Assembly (NCBI RefSeq): GCF_000969605.1
Contig: NZ_JZUE01000018.1
Coordinates: 1-64,000 of the forward strand
DNA from: Aquincola tertiaricarbonis
GTDB lineage: Bacteria; Pseudomonadota; Gammaproteobacteria; Burkholderiales; Burkholderiaceae_C
Length of the DNA stretch: 64,000 nucleotides
Reading direction: 5' to 3'
The notes beneath the pieces were generated by a model. The model ran no database searches. It had not been told where the DNA came from and saw only the letters and a program-made list of their open reading frames with translations. The position numbers were made by a program, and so were the translations under genes. Within the stretch, counting starts at the first letter, position 1, and every line of letters begins with the position of its first letter. Shown here one piece after another: positions 36,923-46,034 of the stretch.

Positions 36923-39646
36923 TCAGCGGCCCAGCACCGCCGCCACGCCCGCGCGCAGCTTGGCGAAGTCGATCGGCTTGGTCCAGTAGGCCTGCGCACC
37001 GGCGCGGGTGGCGGCCTCCACCTCCTGCGGCATGGCGCTGGCCGACAGCGCGATGACCGGCAGTTGCGCGGTGCGCGGGTCGGCACCCAGCCGCCGCAGC
37101 ACCTCCAGGCCATGCATGTCGGGCAGCTGCATGTCCAGCAGCACCAGGTCGGGCTGCAGCTCGGCGGCCCGGCGCAGGCCTTCCTGGCCGCTTGCGCACA
37201 CCACCACCTGCACCTGGGAATGCTGCTGGAAGTAGGTTTCCACCAGCAGGGCGTTGACCGGGTTGTCCTCGATGTAGAGCACGGTGCCGGTCAGCGCGTC
37301 GGCGCCCTCGGGTGCATCCAGCGGCGCGAAGGCGCTGGGCACCGCCTCCCCCCGCGGCGGCTGCCAGGGCAGCGAGACGGTCACCGTGGTGCCCAGGCCC
37401 TCGCGGCTGTCGAAGGACAGCTCGCCGCCCAGCAGCTCCACCAGCCGGCGGGTGATGAACAGGCCGATGCCGGTGCCTTCGATGGCCGAGCGCTCGCGCC
37501 CCAGCCGGTTGAAGGCCTGGTACAGGCCGTCGAGCTGCGCCTGCGACATGCCGAAGCCGTCGTCCGCCACGCGCAGCTCCATGCGGCGGCCGTCGCAGCG
37601 GGCCTGCAGCCGCACATGGCCGCCCGGGCGGTTGTACTTGATGGCGTTGGACACCAGGTTCATCAGCACCTGGCGCAGCCGCACCGGGTCGGTCCGCATT
37701 GTCAGCGGCAGGCCGGCGGCGGGCTCCAGCTGCAGCGTCACCTGGTGGCGGCGGGCCAGCGGCTGGTTGAGCTGCACCACGCTGGCCAGCTGGGCGGCCA
37801 TGTCCACGTCGGTCATCTCCACCGTCAGCTCGCCGGCCTCGATGCGGGTGACGTCCATCAGGTCGTCGATCAGCACCTTGAGCTGCCGCGCCGCGGCCAT
37901 CACATGGCCCAGCTGCTGCTGCGCCTCGGCGTCCTGCCGCGCCTGGGCCCGCGCATGCTGCAGCTGGGCGAAGCCGAGCACCGCATTGAGCGGCGTGCGC
38001 AGCTCATGGCTGACGTGGGAGAGGAACTGCGTCTTCGCGCGGTTGGCGGCCTCGGCGGCGGCCAGCGCCTGGTGCGCCGCCTTGTGGCGGTCCAGCGTGA
38101 GGCCGAAGGACAGCTCGCGCGCCAGCTCGTCCAGCAGGCCCACCAGCTCGTCGTCGAAGGCCACGCCCGGCGCGGCGCACAGCGTGAGCACGGCCAGCCG
38201 CTCCTGCTCCACCTCGATGGGCACGGCGGCCATCGGCGCCTCGTCGGCCGGCGCGTCGATGGCGGGCCGGCCGCTGGCCAGCGCCTGCTCGGCCAGCGCC
38301 AGGTCGCGGTTGCCCCAGAGCACCGCCTCGTCCGAGCGCCGCGGCGCGCTGCCGGCGCGGCTGTGGGCCACCACCCGCAGTCCGCCCGCCTCGGGCCGGG
38401 AGACCCAGGCCTGCTCGGCCAGGCCGGTGGCGATGCAGGCGCGGCACACCTCTTCGTACAGCGCCTGCGGCGGCATCTGCCGCGCGATCGCCTGGCCGGT
38501 GGCCGACAGCGTCTCGTGGAAGCGGCGCAGCTGCACCGCATGCCGCTCCGACTGCTGCAGCTGCGCGGCGCGCTGGTCGTTGCGCTCGATCAGCCGGTTG
38601 AACTCCACCGCCACCTCGCCGAACTGTCCGGGCAGGCCGGCATCGGCGCGCACGTCGGTGTGGCCGGCATGCAGCCGGCGCGCGGTGTCGGCGATGCTGT
38701 GCAGCGCGGCGGTGAGCCGGCGAGCCGCCAGCCAGGCCGCCGCCAGGCCCAGGCCGATGACCACCAGCGCCAGCGCCACCGCGCGCAGCAGCTCGGCATT
38801 CACCGGCGCGTACACGTCGGCCACCGGCATGCCGGCCAGCGCGTCCAGCCCGTGCTTGCCGATGGGCGCGGCGGCATAGGCGCGGCGCTGGCCGTCCAGC
38901 CCGGTGGCGATCATCATGCGGGCGTCGGCCACCTTGGTGGCGCCCAGCAGCGCGGTGGGCAGCGCCGCGCCCATCCAGCGCTCGGGGTCGGGCAGGCGCG
39001 TGAGCATGATGCGGCGGTCCTTCACCACCGCCACGATGCCGCCGGCGCCGCGCAGGTCGCCCTGCAGCGACGCGTTCACCGCCTGCATGTCGATCACCGC
39101 CACCACCAGTCCGGTCTTGCGGCCCTGTTCGTCGCGCACCGGCAGCGTGAGGTACATCACCATGCGGCCGCTGACCGGCCCGCGGCGCGGCTCGCTCAGC
39201 AGGAAGTGGTCGGCCGCCAGGCCGGCGCTGAACCAGGCCAGGTCGGCGAAGGAGCGGCGCGGCACATGCGGCTCGGCCGAGCACACATGGGTGCCGTCGG
39301 CGCGGAAGAAGCCGATGTTGGTGTAGGCCACGCCCTGGCCGGTGGCACCCTGCACCAGGTCCTCGCAGGCCTCCGGCTGCAGCGTGCGGATGCTGCGCCG
39401 CGTGGCCAGGAAGCTCAGCAGGTGCTCCGCGGTGAGCAGGTGGTTGCGCATGTGCTCCGCCACGTCGTGCACCTGCTCGCGCAGCACGGTGGCGGCGCGG
39501 CGCTCGGCCTGCCGGCGGGCGTCGAGGATGCTCACCGCCTGCAGGGCCACCAGCGGAATGGCGGCGGCGGCCACGATCAGCAGCAGGCGGGAGAAGAGGT
39601 AGTCCGGCTGGCGCCGGCGGCTGGCGTTGGCGGCTGGAAGGCCCAT
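36923..39646 (-). CDS. Hybrid sensor histidine kinase/response regulator
   Basis: 907 residues from ATG 39646 (an upstream ATG at 39718 adds 24). Helix about 21-42, periplasmic Cache-like region about 45-300, helix about 305-325, HAMP, a GAF-like module about 380-540, HisKA with HVSHELRTPLNAVLGF, HATPase with NLVSNAIKYN and GTGIGLFITRRL, then a C-terminal receiver with the acceptor Asp in LVLLDMQLPDMHG. The phosphate is passed to an unlinked partner. It is convergent with the c-di-GMP operon, its stop 17 bases from the second cyclase. Confidence 0.9.
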   Translation of the reverse strand: MGLPAANASRRRQPDYLFSRLLLIVAAAAIPLVALQAVSILDARRQAERRAATVLREQVHDVAEHMRNHLLTAEHLLSFLATRRSIRTLQPEACEDLVQGATGQGVAYTNIGFFRADGTHVCSAEPHVPRRSFADLAWFSAGLAADHFLLSEPRRGPVSGRMVMYLTLPVRDEQGRKTGLVVAVIDMQAVNASLQGDLRGAGGIVAVVKDRRIMLTRLPDPERWMGAALPTALLGATKVADARMMIATGLDGQRRAYAAAPIGKHGLDALAGMPVADVYAPVNAELLRAVALALVVIGLGLAAAWLAARRLTAALHSIADTARRLHAGHTDVRADAGLPGQFGEVAVEFNRLIERNDQRAAQLQQSERHAVQLRRFHETLSATGQAIARQMPPQALYEEVCRACIATGLAEQAWVSRPEAGGLRVVAHSRAGSAPRRSDEAVLWGNRDLALAEQALASGRPAIDAPADEAPMAAVPIEVEQERLAVLTLCAAPGVAFDDELVGLLDELARELSFGLTLDRHKAAHQALAAAEAANRAKTQFLSHVSHELRTPLNAVLGFAQLQHARAQARQDAEAQQQLGHVMAAARQLKVLIDDLMDVTRIEAGELTVEMTDVDMAAQLASVVQLNQPLARRHQVTLQLEPAAGLPLTMRTDPVRLRQVLMNLVSNAIKYNRPGGHVRLQARCDGRRMELRVADDGFGMSQAQLDGLYQAFNRLGRERSAIEGTGIGLFITRRLVELLGGELSFDSREGLGTTVTVSLPWQPPRGEAVPSAFAPLDAPEGADALTGTVLYIEDNPVNALLVETYFQQHSQVQVVVCASGQEGLRRAAELQPDLVLLDMQLPDMHGLEVLRRLGADPRTAQLPVIALSASAMPQEVEAATRAGAQAYWTKPIDFAKLRAGVAAVLGR

Positions 39647-39760
39647 CAGTACTGCTGGAACGGTGTCAGGGCAGCGGCCCGTGGATCGCAGGAAATGCTG
39701 TCGCCCGCAGTACACCATGCCCCTGCCGGGCGTCCATCCCGCTGTTGATGGCGGCGGCCC

Positions 39761-39791
39761 TCCTGAATCGTGCTGAATCCGCAGTTCAGGA
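39761..39791. promoter_or_regulatory. Inverted repeat TCCTGAA-N17-TTCAGGA before lodA
   Basis: A 7-bp perfect inverted repeat in the divergent gap between the hybrid kinase and lodA-like genes; a partial third copy (CTGAATC) lies inside. Centres are 24 bp apart. It could be an operator for either gene. Confidence 0.3.
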
Positions 39792-39863
39792 CATCTTCAG
39801 CATCTTGCCCGGCGCCGCCGCCGCATGGGACAACCCGCGCGACAGCGACCACGGAGACCGCCC

Positions 39864-41756
39864 ATGCCCCACCAAGACCAGATCACCTCGGTGGCCATCC
39901 ACCCGGCCATCGGCATCGCCCGCGTGGGCAACAGCCCGCAGGGCTGGTTCCTGGGGCCGGAGGCGCCCGGCCAGCCGCGCACGCCGGCCGGCAACTACCG
40001 CGACGCGCAGGGCCGCATCCTGCGCCAGGCCGCGCGCTTCCGCCTCTACGGGCTGGACGACGCCGGCCGCGTGGTGCGCGAGATCACCGCGCAGGAGGCC
40101 CGCATCGAATGGACGGTGGAGGTGGCCAACCTCAAGGCCGACTGGTTCAACTTCGACCAGGCGCTGGACATCCCCGCCAGCCGCGGCGACCTGCCCGGCA
40201 CGCCGCCGGTGGCCAGCCTGCGCCGCAACCGCCGGCTGACGGGCGCGGACCGCGCGGGCCTGCGCATCGAGCCCGGCGCGCGCCATATCAGCGGCACCGA
40301 CACCCACCGCGAGGGCGGCGACCCGCGCCACACCTTCGACAGCGGCTGCTTCATGGGCAGCAAGGTGTACCTGGGCGAGCTGCGCACCGACGAGGCCGGC
40401 CGGCTGCTGTTCCTGGGCGGGCGCGGCCAATCATCGTCCTACGACGGCCAGCCGCCGCAGGGCTTCGCCAACAACGACGGCTGGCACGACGACATCTGCG
40501 ACGGCCCGGTGAATGCGCGCGTCACGCTGGGCGGCGTGACGCACGAGGCCATCGGCGCCTGGGTGGTGGTGGCGCCGCCGGACTACGCGCCGGGCGTGCA
40601 GGCGCTGGTCACCGGCTGGGACCTGCTGCGCGACCTGGCGGTGCGCAGCCGCCGCATGTGCCCGCCCGGCCAGCCCGACTACTGGCAGGACATCCATCCG
40701 CTGCTGCGCCGCCTGGCTGACACCGAATGGGTGAATGCCGGCTTCGCGCTGCAGTTCGGCTGGGGCACGCCGCAGGACTTCCGCAGCCCCGGGCTGCGGG
40801 CCCGGCTGTGCGATCCCGCGCCCGCCTGCCAGCCGCTGCGGCGCGCGGTGTTCCACAGCTTCCGCGAGCCCGGCGCGCCGCGGCTGCAGGCCGACGCCTG
40901 GCCGGCGGTGTACGGCGACGCGGTGGTGCTGAACCCGCCGATTACCGACCCGATGAACTGGATGTCCATCACGCCGCTGCAATACGCGCTGCTGCGCCAG
41001 TGGGCCGACGGTGACTTCCGGCATGTGCCCGCGCCGCCGCCCGACCTGCCGTTCGACCAGTTGAAGCCGGCCGAACAGGCGCAGGCGCTGGACCGCGCCG
41101 CGTTGGAGGAAACCACCGGCGGCCCCTTCCATCCCGGCGCCGAGTTCACCTGGCCGATGCGGGTGGCGCTGATGTACGAGCAGCACGGCCAGCCCTTCCG
41201 GCTGCGCCGCCGCCGAGGGCCCGAGCCCGATTTCGGCGACGTGCTCACCGCCAGCAGCGCGTTGGCCGCCGGCGGCCCGCTGGATGGCTGCGTGCCCGGC
41301 GGCATCACCCGCTGGATGGCCTGCCCCTGGCAGACCGACACCGCCAGCTGCCTGTCGGCCTACAAGCCCTGGGCGGGCGAATACCTGCCCACCTTCTGGC
41401 CCGCCCGGGTGCCCAACGACGTGCTCACGCAGGCCCAGTACGCGGTGGTGATGGACACCGCGCAGCCGCTGGACCAGCGGCTGCAGGCGCTGTCGGCCGC
41501 GCGCCGCGAGAAGTGGCTGCGCGGCATCGTGTACGCCAGCAAGGGCCAGCCGCCCGCACTGATCGGCCAGCCCAATCCGCGGGCGGTGTTCATCGAGGCC
41601 TGGTCGCAGGTGGGCATCGTGCTGGAGCAGCCCGCCCCCACCGACCTGCCCCTGTGGCCGCCCACCCTGCGGGTGGAAACCGGCCGCCGCATCGGCCCCG
41701 CCGCCGCCACCGCGGTGCACTCCCTGGCCGCCCACGACCCGACGCAGGAGCGATGA
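39864..41756 (+). CDS. lodA: LodA-like quinoprotein amino-acid oxidase
   Basis: 630 residues. LodA-family enzymes use a cysteine tryptophylquinone made from their own Cys and Trp and oxidise amino acids (lysine in LodA, glycine in GoxA), releasing H2O2 and ammonia. Opens SVAIHPAIGIARVGNSP, the family signature, and contains WMACPWQTDTASC with C496 and TFWPARVPNDV with W512 as likely cofactor residues. GGAGA seven bases before ATG 39864 supports the start. No signal peptide; LodA proteins leave the cell by an unknown route. Stop overlaps the lodB-like gene. Which amino acid is used cannot be told. Confidence 0.87.
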   Translation: MPHQDQITSVAIHPAIGIARVGNSPQGWFLGPEAPGQPRTPAGNYRDAQGRILRQAARFRLYGLDDAGRVVREITAQEARIEWTVEVANLKADWFNFDQALDIPASRGDLPGTPPVASLRRNRRLTGADRAGLRIEPGARHISGTDTHREGGDPRHTFDSGCFMGSKVYLGELRTDEAGRLLFLGGRGQSSSYDGQPPQGFANNDGWHDDICDGPVNARVTLGGVTHEAIGAWVVVAPPDYAPGVQALVTGWDLLRDLAVRSRRMCPPGQPDYWQDIHPLLRRLADTEWVNAGFALQFGWGTPQDFRSPGLRARLCDPAPACQPLRRAVFHSFREPGAPRLQADAWPAVYGDAVVLNPPITDPMNWMSITPLQYALLRQWADGDFRHVPAPPPDLPFDQLKPAEQAQALDRAALEETTGGPFHPGAEFTWPMRVALMYEQHGQPFRLRRRRGPEPDFGDVLTASSALAAGGPLDGCVPGGITRWMACPWQTDTASCLSAYKPWAGEYLPTFWPARVPNDVLTQAQYAVVMDTAQPLDQRLQALSAARREKWLRGIVYASKGQPPALIGQPNPRAVFIEAWSQVGIVLEQPAPTDLPLWPPTLRVETGRRIGPAAATAVHSLAAHDPTQER

Positions 41757-42865
41757 GCACAGTCCGGCCGCCTGGACGGCAGCTGCCGTTCACCGTGCGC
41801 ATCATCGGCGACGGCCCTGCCGCCCTGGCCACCGCCATCGGCCTGCTGCAGGGCGGCGTGGCGGTGCGCTGCAGGCCGCCGCGACGCCCCGCCACCGCAT
41901 CCGCGCTGCCACCGCGGGCCGACAGCCTCTCGCCCGGCGGCCATGCGCTGCTGGCGCGGCTGGGCGTGGCCGAGGCCTTCGCCGCCGACGGCCACCTGCC
42001 CTGCCACGCCCATGCCTGCGACTGGGGCCCCGGCGGCCTGCGCCACCTGGACTTCATCAGCCATCCGCAGGGCAGCGCCTGGCAGGTGGACCGCGGCCGC
42101 TTCGACGGCCGGCTGCGCGAGCGGGCGCTGGCGCTGGGCCTGCAGTGGGAACCGCCCGACAACACCGAGGCCGCGCCCCCGGTGCAGGCCATAGTGGATG
42201 CCAGCGGCCGCAGCAGCCACTTCGCCCGCCGCCAGGGCGCCCGCCGGCTGCGCGGCGACCGCCAGCTGGCCTGGCTGGCCAGCGCGCCGGCCGCCCACGC
42301 ACCCGGCGACGGCATGAGCCTGGTGGAAGCCACCGCCGACGGCTGGTGGTACAGCGCCCCGGCGCCCGGCGGCCGCTGGAGCCTGGCCTGCTTCACCGAT
42401 GCCGACCTGCGCCCGTCGCCGGCCCAGGGCCATGCCGGCTGGCTGCAGCGCCTGGCCGCCGCGCCACGCACCCTGGACCGGCTGATCGCCCATGGCGTGG
42501 ATGCCCGCCATCTGGCCCTGCAGCCCGCCCGGCTGCTGGCCGCCGACAGCAGCCGGCTCGACCGCTTCTGCGGCAGCGGCTGGCTGGCGGTGGGCGATGC
42601 GGCCATGGGCTTCGACCCGCTGTCCGCCCACGGGCTGACGGTGGCGCTGCAAAGCGGGCTGCATGCCGCGCAGGCCTTGATCGCGCTGCGCGACGGCGAT
42701 GCCCAGGCCCTGCCCGCCTATGCCGCGCGCCTGGCCGACGCCTTCGACGCCTACCAGCGCCAGCGCCTGGCGCTGTACCGCGACGAGACCCGTCACGCCT
42801 GCCATCGCTACTGGCAGCGCCGCCGCCACGGCGGCTACGATGGCACGACGAGCAGTTCGAACTGA
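41753..42865 (+). CDS. lodB: LodB-like FAD-dependent maturation protein
   Basis: 370 residues. N-terminal dinucleotide fold IIGDGPAALATAIGLLQGG and the FAD-binding GDAAMGFDPLSAHG motif of tryptophan-halogenase/geranylgeranyl-reductase-like flavoproteins. LodB partners install the tryptophylquinone in LodA. Overlaps lodA by four bases (ATGA), the usual lodAB arrangement. The first glycine motif reads GDGPAA rather than GxGxxG, as in several LodB relatives. Cytoplasmic. Confidence 0.83.
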   Translation: MSTVRPPGRQLPFTVRIIGDGPAALATAIGLLQGGVAVRCRPPRRPATASALPPRADSLSPGGHALLARLGVAEAFAADGHLPCHAHACDWGPGGLRHLDFISHPQGSAWQVDRGRFDGRLRERALALGLQWEPPDNTEAAPPVQAIVDASGRSSHFARRQGARRLRGDRQLAWLASAPAAHAPGDGMSLVEATADGWWYSAPAPGGRWSLACFTDADLRPSPAQGHAGWLQRLAAAPRTLDRLIAHGVDARHLALQPARLLAADSSRLDRFCGSGWLAVGDAAMGFDPLSAHGLTVALQSGLHAAQALIALRDGDAQALPAYAARLADAFDAYQRQRLALYRDETRHACHRYWQRRRHGGYDGTTSSSN

Positions 42866-42903
42866 CCCCCACAGCAGTTGCGCGGAAGGAGCCGCGCCGC
42901 CGC

Positions 42904-45477
42904 ATGAACATGCCCGCCGCCGAACGGCCCGCCTCCCGCCATCTGCTGGGGCGCTTCGAACTGCGCCTGCAGGAACGCCTGCTGCTGGACGACGGCCAGC
43001 CGCTGCCGCTGGGCTCGCGGGCCTTCGACCTGCTGGCCGCGCTGGTGGCCGGCCGCGGCCGCATGCTGTCCAAGGACGAGCTGCTGGACACCGTGTGGCC
43101 CGGCCTGGTGGTCGAGGAGAACAACCTGCAGGTGCAGGTAAGCAAGCTGCGGCGGCTGCTGGGGCGCGATGCCATCGCCACCGTGGCCGGCCGCGGCTAC
43201 CAGCTCACGCTGCCGCTGCGGCCCGCCCCGACCGACGAGGCCACGCCGCAGCCGGACACGCCGGCCGCGGCCGCGCCGGTGGCCAGCCTGCCGCCCGAGC
43301 GCAGCCCCTTCATCGGCCGCCAGAAGGAGCTGTCGCATTGCCTGCGGCTGATGGCGGACAGCCGGCTGCTGTGCATCGTGGCCATCGGCGGCTGCGGCAA
43401 GACGCGGCTGGCCCTGGCGCTGGCACGCCGGCTGGCGCCCGCCACGCCCGACGGCGTGTGGTTCATCGACCTGGCGCCGCTGCACGAGGCGGGTGGCGTG
43501 CCGCTGGCCATCGGCGCCGCGCTGCGGGTGTACGAGCAGCCGGGCACGCCGATGATCGACGCGGTGGCCGGCGCCATCGGCCAGCGCCAGATGCTGCTGG
43601 TGCTGGACAACTGCGAGCACATGGTGGCCGCGGTGGCGGAGATGGCGGACCAGCTGCTGTCGCGCTGCCCGCGGCTGCAGATCCTGGCCACCAGCCGCGT
43701 GGCGCTGTGCCATCCGCTGGAGCGGGTGTATGCGCTGGCGCCGCTGGAAGTGCCGGGCCCGGGCGAGCGGGGCGTGGCCACCGGCTTCGACGCGGTGCGG
43801 CTGTTCATCGACCGGCTGCAGTGGGCCGACCCCGGCCACGCGCCCGATGCCGACGAGCTGGCCGCGGTGGTGGACATCTGCCGCCGGCTGGACGGCATCC
43901 CGCTGGCGCTGGAGCTGGCCGCGGCGCGGCGCAAGGTGCTCAGCGTGCAGGAGATCCGCGCCCGCCTGGACGACCGCTTCCGCCTGCTGACCGACCTGCC
44001 GCGCCACCAGACGCTGCGCGCCACCATCCAGTGGAGCTACGACCAGATGGACCCGGTGCTGCAGCGGCGCTTCCGCGCGCTGGCGGTGGTGGCCGGCCGC
44101 TGGACGCTGCACACCGCCGCCGCGCTGGCCGGTGAGCCCGGCGACGGCGAGCTGGACATGCTGGAGGCGATGTCGCGGCTGGTGGACCAGTCGCTGGTGA
44201 CGGTGCAGGCCGGCCCCGGCGGCGAGACCCGCTACGGCTTCCTGGAGACGGTGCGCGTCTTCGCGCGGGACCGCCTGCGCGACGCCGGCGAGGAGGCCGC
44301 CGCCCGCAGCCGCCACCTGGCGCACTACGTGGCCCTGGTGGAGGCCGGCCACCACCGCATGCAGGGCCCCGGCCAGCGCGACTGGCTGCTGCAGCTGGAC
44401 CTGGAGCGGGAGAACATCCTGCTGGCGCATGCCTGGTGCGACAGCGTGGTGGACGGCGCCCACCCCGGGCTGGTGCTCACCGCCGCGCTGCGCGGCTACT
44501 GGCGGATGCGCGGCCTGCTGGGCACCGGCTACCGCCTGGCCTGCCAGGCGGTGGCCCGGGCCAGCCATGGGCCGGCCGGCACGGTGCACGCGCGGGCCCT
44601 GGTGGCCACCGGCGAAGCGGCCTACTTCCTGGGCCGCCACGACGAGGCGCTGCCGCTGCTGGCGCGCGCGCTGGCCATGGCCCGCACGCTGGACGATGCC
44701 CCGCTGCAAGCCAGCGCCATGATGAGCCTGGGCTTCGCCTGCCTGGGGCTGGGCCGCACCGACGAAGCCCACGGCCATGCCGCCGCGGCGCTGGCGTTGG
44801 CGGGCCAGGCGCAGGACGCGCGGCTGCTGGACACCGCGCTGCGCGCCCGCGGCGTGGTGCACCTGGCCGATGCCGCGCCGGTACGGGCCGGTCCGCTCTT
44901 CGAGCAGGCACTGGCGCGCTCGCGGGAACGGCAGACGCCGGCGGAGGTGGCCATCAACCTGGTGAACGTGGCCTGGGTGGCGGTGCTGCAGGGCGATGCG
45001 CCGCGGGCGCGCGAGACGCTGGGCGAGGCCATCGACGTGGCGACGGACATCGGCCACGAGGGCATCGCGCAGATGACGCTGGACGCCTTCGCCGGCCTGT
45101 GCGCTGCCACCGGCGACTGGGACGATGCCGCGCGCTTCCATGGCGCCGCGCAGGCCGGCATCGAGGTGACGCGCCAGCAGCGCCAGCCGGCGGTGCGCAC
45201 CTGCGTGGCGCCACTGGTGGCGGCCACGACGCAGGCCCTGGGCGCCACCCGCTTTGCCGCGCTGCAGGCCGAGGGCCGGCAGCTGGTGCTGGCCGATGCG
45301 GTGCGCGAGGCGCGGCGGCAGCTGTGCATGTCGCCGCTGGCGCTGGTGGCGGCGCTGCCGGCGCGCGGCCGGCCGGCGGCGGCAGGCCCGCTTCAGCCGC
45401 CGGTGCCGTCGCCGGGATCGCCCAGCTGGATCAGCCCGGCCAGCGCCACGCCGGACAGCAGCGGCGGCACGCCGTAG
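42904..45477 (+). CDS. Winged-helix / NTPase / TPR transcriptional regulator (AfsR/MalT-like layout)
   Basis: 857 residues. OmpR-type winged helix about 15-105 (MLSKDELLDTVWPGLVVEEN, QVQVSKLRRLLG), then an ATPase module about 135-430 with P-loop AIGGCGKTRLAL and LLVLDNCEH, then TPR-like repeats about 560-800. Such STAND-type regulators switch on binding of nucleotide and ligand. It follows lodB by 38 bases with an AAGGAG site, so it may regulate the oxidase pair. The last ~28 residues are low complexity and overlap the convergent ABC gene by 85 bases. Confidence 0.85.
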   Translation: MNMPAAERPASRHLLGRFELRLQERLLLDDGQPLPLGSRAFDLLAALVAGRGRMLSKDELLDTVWPGLVVEENNLQVQVSKLRRLLGRDAIATVAGRGYQLTLPLRPAPTDEATPQPDTPAAAAPVASLPPERSPFIGRQKELSHCLRLMADSRLLCIVAIGGCGKTRLALALARRLAPATPDGVWFIDLAPLHEAGGVPLAIGAALRVYEQPGTPMIDAVAGAIGQRQMLLVLDNCEHMVAAVAEMADQLLSRCPRLQILATSRVALCHPLERVYALAPLEVPGPGERGVATGFDAVRLFIDRLQWADPGHAPDADELAAVVDICRRLDGIPLALELAAARRKVLSVQEIRARLDDRFRLLTDLPRHQTLRATIQWSYDQMDPVLQRRFRALAVVAGRWTLHTAAALAGEPGDGELDMLEAMSRLVDQSLVTVQAGPGGETRYGFLETVRVFARDRLRDAGEEAAARSRHLAHYVALVEAGHHRMQGPGQRDWLLQLDLERENILLAHAWCDSVVDGAHPGLVLTAALRGYWRMRGLLGTGYRLACQAVARASHGPAGTVHARALVATGEAAYFLGRHDEALPLLARALAMARTLDDAPLQASAMMSLGFACLGLGRTDEAHGHAAAALALAGQAQDARLLDTALRARGVVHLADAAPVRAGPLFEQALARSRERQTPAEVAINLVNVAWVAVLQGDAPRARETLGEAIDVATDIGHEGIAQMTLDAFAGLCAATGDWDDAARFHGAAQAGIEVTRQQRQPAVRTCVAPLVAATTQALGATRFAALQAEGRQLVLADAVREARRQLCMSPLALVAALPARGRPAAAGPLQPPVPSPGSPSWISPASATPDSSGGTP

Positions 45478-46034
45478 TCGGCCACCACCCAGGCGCGCTC
45501 GTGGCCTGCGGCGGCCTCGGCCAGCACCTCGCCCAGCACCCGGCTGGAGGGTGCGTCCAGGGCGGCGAACGGCGTGTCCAGCAAGGTGAGCGCCGCGCCG
45601 CTGGCGGCTGCGGCCACCAGGCCGACCTTGCGCCGGCTGCCGGTGGACAGCATGTCCAGCCGCTTGTGCAGATGCTCCCGCAGCGCGAACCCATCCAGCA
45701 GCGCCTGCTCGGTGGCCGCCTGCCAGCCCGCATGGCGGGCGCGGCGCAGCGCCAGCCATTGCTGCGCAGGCAGCGCGTCGTCGGCCGGGTCCTGCGCATC
45801 GTCGGCATACAGCGTGTCGGCATGGCGCTGCAGCACGCCGGCCGTGGGCGCGAGGCGGCCGGCCAGCAGCCGCAGCAGCGTGCTTTTGCCGGTGCCTTCG
45901 TCGCCCTGCACCAGCGTGAGGCCGGGGCGCAGCACGAGGTCCAGCCCATGCAGCAGCGGTGGGCCGCCGGGCTCGAAGGCGAAGCCGAGGCCGCGGGCCT
46001 GCAGCAGGAGGGGGTTCGGTGGGTGGGTGCTCAT
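45393..46034 (-). CDS. Degenerate orphan ABC-type ATPase
   Basis: 213 residues, CcmA-like size. Walker A GDEGTGKST is at 44-52, but the signature reads LSTGS (129-133), the catalytic Glu after Walker B is Thr (LLDTPFAALD, D153-T154) and the switch His is replaced (VVADYG, D186). It can probably bind ATP but hydrolyse it poorly. No permease gene is nearby. ATG 46034 overlaps the pseudouridine synthase stop, so it is co-translated with RNA-modifying enzymes, hinting at a non-transport role. Overlaps the convergent regulator by 85 bases. Confidence 0.8.
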   Translation of the reverse strand: MSTHPPNPLLLQARGLGFAFEPGGPPLLHGLDLVLRPGLTLVQGDEGTGKSTLLRLLAGRLAPTAGVLQRHADTLYADDAQDPADDALPAQQWLALRRARHAGWQAATEQALLDGFALREHLHKRLDMLSTGSRRKVGLVAAAASGAALTLLDTPFAALDAPSSRVLGEVLAEAAAGHERAWVVADYGVPPLLSGVALAGLIQLGDPGDGTGG

